Shown here: positions 62,184 to 64,000 of the stretch, in pieces | Layout of the letters: each line of letters opens with the position of its first letter | Numbering within the stretch: position 1 is the stretch's first letter | Source of the DNA: Hyphomicrobiales bacterium | GTDB lineage: Bacteria; Pseudomonadota; Alphaproteobacteria; Rhizobiales; Rhizobiaceae | Direction: 5' to 3' | Length of the DNA: 64,000 nt | NCBI GenBank assembly: GCA_900467185.1 | Contig: UBPA01000020.1 | Location: 206,205-270,204, forward strand | The notes under the pieces: generated by a model | Told to the model about the DNA's origin: nothing | Seen by the model: only the letters and a program-made list of their open reading frames with translations | Databases searched by the model: none | Program-made: the position numbers and the translations under genes

Positions 62184-63374
62184 CTATGCGGCCTTGGCGC
62201 GGATCACGACCCGGTCGAGGCTTCCGTCGCCGACGGCCTCCAGCTTGACGGAGTAGAGAGAGTCGCGACGCGTCGGGAAACTGAACGTTCCTGCCTGCGC
62301 GGTTACGTTGCCTTTTGCATGCGTTTCCCAGGTGTAGACCGCCGTGACGGGCCTGCGCTTGACAACCCATTTATACTTAGCCGGCGCTCCTGGCGGCACG
62401 ATCACGTCGAACTCGGCCCGGCCATCGGCGAAGACCTGAGGTTGAACCTTGAGCGTTCGCCCTGCGATCGTCGTTTCCAGATATTGCGGGCTGGCCCAGG
62501 TTTCGCGAATGAGGTGATGTGCCTGATCCGCGAGACGTGCCCGCGATCGCTCCAGACCTTCCACGCGGGGCCGAACCTTCGCCCGCTCGGGCGCCTTCGT
62601 CAGCACCATCACATTCGCCGTTAGCGTCACCCCGCGGCGGAAGGATACGATGGGCTTGGAAATCTGGTTGCCGGCGGCAAAGCCGTAATTTTGATAACGC
62701 TCGGGGTGAGGGCGGTTCAGGAGGTGATCCTGCACGTAGCAATCGAACACGGGCTCGGCATGCAGCGGCGAGGCGTGGATCAGATCGACCAGATGGTTGG
62801 GGTCGAAGTAGTAATTGTGCGGAATGCGCTCGGTGACGCCGCCGAACGTGACGGCCGTCGTGAAGGCGTAGACGCCGCCGGGCTTCAAGACGCGATCGAC
62901 CTCCCGGAAATGCTGCAGGAAATCCTCGTCATGGCCGATATGTTCGAAGGCGCCCGTCGACCAACAGAAATCGAAACTCTCGTCGGGAAACCTGAGATCG
63001 CGCATATCCATCGCCATCGCATCGACCTTGTCGAAATCGACGGGCCAGGGCGCCTTCTTGCGGATCAGGTCGCGCGGACTTTCGGTGCGCACGCCAATCC
63101 AGCCGGAATCGGGCAGATAGAGATCTGTGACGACGGTCTTGGCGACGCGGGGAACGATTGCATAGATCAGCTTTTCGGTTCCGGCGCCCATGGCCAGCCC
63201 GTGTGCGCTGCTCTGCAACTTTCCCTTGGCGCCGAGAGCCCGAAAGATCATGGCGAATTCCCATGCCCGGCGCGAGCCGAACGGCACCGACCGGAGATCG
63301 CGCCGAATGATCGCATCGATCTCCGGCTCGAAGAAATCATGGATGTCGCAGACTTTTTGCAAAGATAGTGGCAT
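62184..63374 (-). CDS. Class I SAM-dependent methyltransferase (hypothetical substrate)
   Basis: 396 residues. The N-terminal part holds a methyltransferase fold in modified form: LAMGAGTEKLIYAI (motif I), VDAMAMDMRDLRFPDESFDFCWSTGAFEHIG (motif II/III, methyltransf_11 type) and REVDRVLKPGGVYAFTT. The C-terminal about 100 residues form a beta-rich domain (VFADGRAEFDVIVPPGAPAKYKWVVKRRPVTAVYTWETH). Substrate unknown; could be a surface sugar or lipid enzyme. Confidence 0.85.
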   Translation of the reverse strand: MPLSLQKVCDIHDFFEPEIDAIIRRDLRSVPFGSRRAWEFAMIFRALGAKGKLQSSAHGLAMGAGTEKLIYAIVPRVAKTVVTDLYLPDSGWIGVRTESPRDLIRKKAPWPVDFDKVDAMAMDMRDLRFPDESFDFCWSTGAFEHIGHDEDFLQHFREVDRVLKPGGVYAFTTAVTFGGVTERIPHNYYFDPNHLVDLIHASPLHAEPVFDCYVQDHLLNRPHPERYQNYGFAAGNQISKPIVSFRRGVTLTANVMVLTKAPERAKVRPRVEGLERSRARLADQAHHLIRETWASPQYLETTIAGRTLKVQPQVFADGRAEFDVIVPPGAPAKYKWVVKRRPVTAVYTWETHAKGNVTAQAGTFSFPTRRDSLYSVKLEAVGDGSLDRVVIRAKAA

Positions 63375-63439
63375 GTTCGGCCTCCCTGAAGGGCAAACCT
63401 AACGAATGTGCGCACCTGTGGTCAATCACGGATACCACT

Positions 63440-63865
63440 TTAGATTTCAGGTCCCGGCGCCTGCTGCAGCATCTGCACGCCGTTGATCTTGTAGGTCCCG
63501 TCGGGTTGCAGGGTGAGTGAATAGAGCGCCGTCCAGTCCTTGCCATCCGGGCCGGAGATCAGCACTTCCTGCACGACTGTCGAGCCATCGACCTTGCTCC
63601 GGCCGAAGGCAAAATTTCCAGGCCGGTAGACGGGCCGATATCCGCGCTTCACCATATCGAAGAACAGATCCTGGCTTGGAAACAGCCCCTTGATCTGAGG
63701 AGACGCAAACGAATACGCCGCCGCCGCATCGTCGTTCAGAAAGGCCTCGATCTGACGCCCGATAATGGACCGCGCACTATCCACCGGCTCGGCGGCATGT
63801 CCCGGCGACGACAGCAGCAGGTCCATCACGACACCAACAACCAAAACCCCACGCGCCATCGCCAT
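63440..63865 (-). CDS. DUF4864-type secreted protein
   Basis: 141 residues. Signal peptide (RGVLVVGVVMDLLLSSPGHA), then RSIIGRQIEAFLNDDAAAAYSFASPQIKGLFPSQDLFFDMVKRGYRPVYRPG, the DUF4864 signature, and WTALYSLTLQPDGTYKINGVQML. Periplasmic protein of unknown role. Start ATG 63865 (or 63859). Confidence 0.88.
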   Translation of the reverse strand: MAMARGVLVVGVVMDLLLSSPGHAAEPVDSARSIIGRQIEAFLNDDAAAAYSFASPQIKGLFPSQDLFFDMVKRGYRPVYRPGNFAFGRSKVDGSTVVQEVLISGPDGKDWTALYSLTLQPDGTYKINGVQMLQQAPGPEI

Positions 63866-64000
63866 CTCCCATTCTTCGAGGCTGTAACGCCGAGCTTACG
63901 CCGTTAGCGCCGGATGGGAAGAGCCATGATGCCGTGACGATGATGAGAAGGGCATGTCGCACTTCATCCTTGAACCCACCCGGTGGAGAAGCTAACCCAA
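63866..64000. other. Window end, no gene seen
   Basis: No supported gene; a minus-strand frame across 63777-63962 overlaps the DUF4864 gene and is a shadow. Confidence 0.5.

Overview
ORGANISM AND OVERALL PICTURE. The window is GC-rich alphaproteobacterial DNA. It is most likely from the family Rhizobiaceae (Rhizobium/Agrobacterium relatives), judging from protein sequence style and the housekeeping order marC - gyrA - coaD - two cyclophilins - queA - tgt. This assignment is recognition, not a computed placement. Chromosomal DNA on both sides flanks one integrated element of about 41.9 kb. The element lies between two copies of an 18-bp direct repeat (10587-10604 and 52496-52513), the right copy being the 3' end of an intact tRNA-Asn(GTT) gene.

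LEFT FLANK (1-10586). A cysK gene runs off the left edge. After it comes what looks like a dispersed singlet-oxygen / lipid-modification regulon. It holds a ChrR-type cupin protein, a short-chain dehydrogenase, and a tightly overlapping minus-strand operon. That operon encodes DNA photolyase, a COG2907 FAD oxidoreductase, a DUF1365 protein, a Cfa-family SAM methyltransferase and a GPH-type symporter, with an MdtJ/MdtI-like SMR pair behind it. Two perfect matches to TGATCC-N18-TAAGA, the promoter signature of the Rhodobacter RpoE (ChrR-controlled) ECF sigma factor, sit in front of the chrR-like gene and the photolyase operon. The sigma-factor gene itself is not in the window.

ELEMENT (10587-52513). 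The left end carries a tyrosine integrase, an AlpA-like regulator, small genes, and a primase-helicase followed by a repeat cluster that may be a replication origin. From about 18.4 kb a complete siphovirus late region follows: HNH, TerS, TerL, portal, S49 protease, capsid, connectors, tail terminator, tail tube, assembly chaperones, tape measure with an embedded lysozyme domain, hub proteins, a 1901-residue tip protein with 37-residue repeats, and a fibre. A lysis cassette (GH19 endolysin, holin-like and small membrane proteins) ends it. Cargo sits between and behind the late genes: a secreted Cys-rich protein inserted antisense in the tail operon, a GNAT gene, a Panacea-domain antitoxin with a membrane-protein partner (probable PanAT toxin-antitoxin), and an AT-richer two-gene cassette resembling the LPO_1073/Vpar_1526 family with a small membrane protein carrying the same short motif. 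The right end has a second integrase/excisionase module, a LexA-box promoter, a small XRE regulator with an inverted-repeat operator, and a tRNA-Arg(TCT).

RIGHT FLANK (52514-64000). tRNA-Asn, small membrane proteins, marC, gyrA, two tiny membrane-protein genes, coaD, two peptidyl-prolyl isomerases, queA-tgt (queuosine), a SAM methyltransferase and a DUF4864 protein. GyrA has Leu at the position equivalent to E. coli Ser83, and Tgt lacks two of the three usual zinc cysteines.

All identifications come from reading the translated sequence and knowledge of families. No database search was run.
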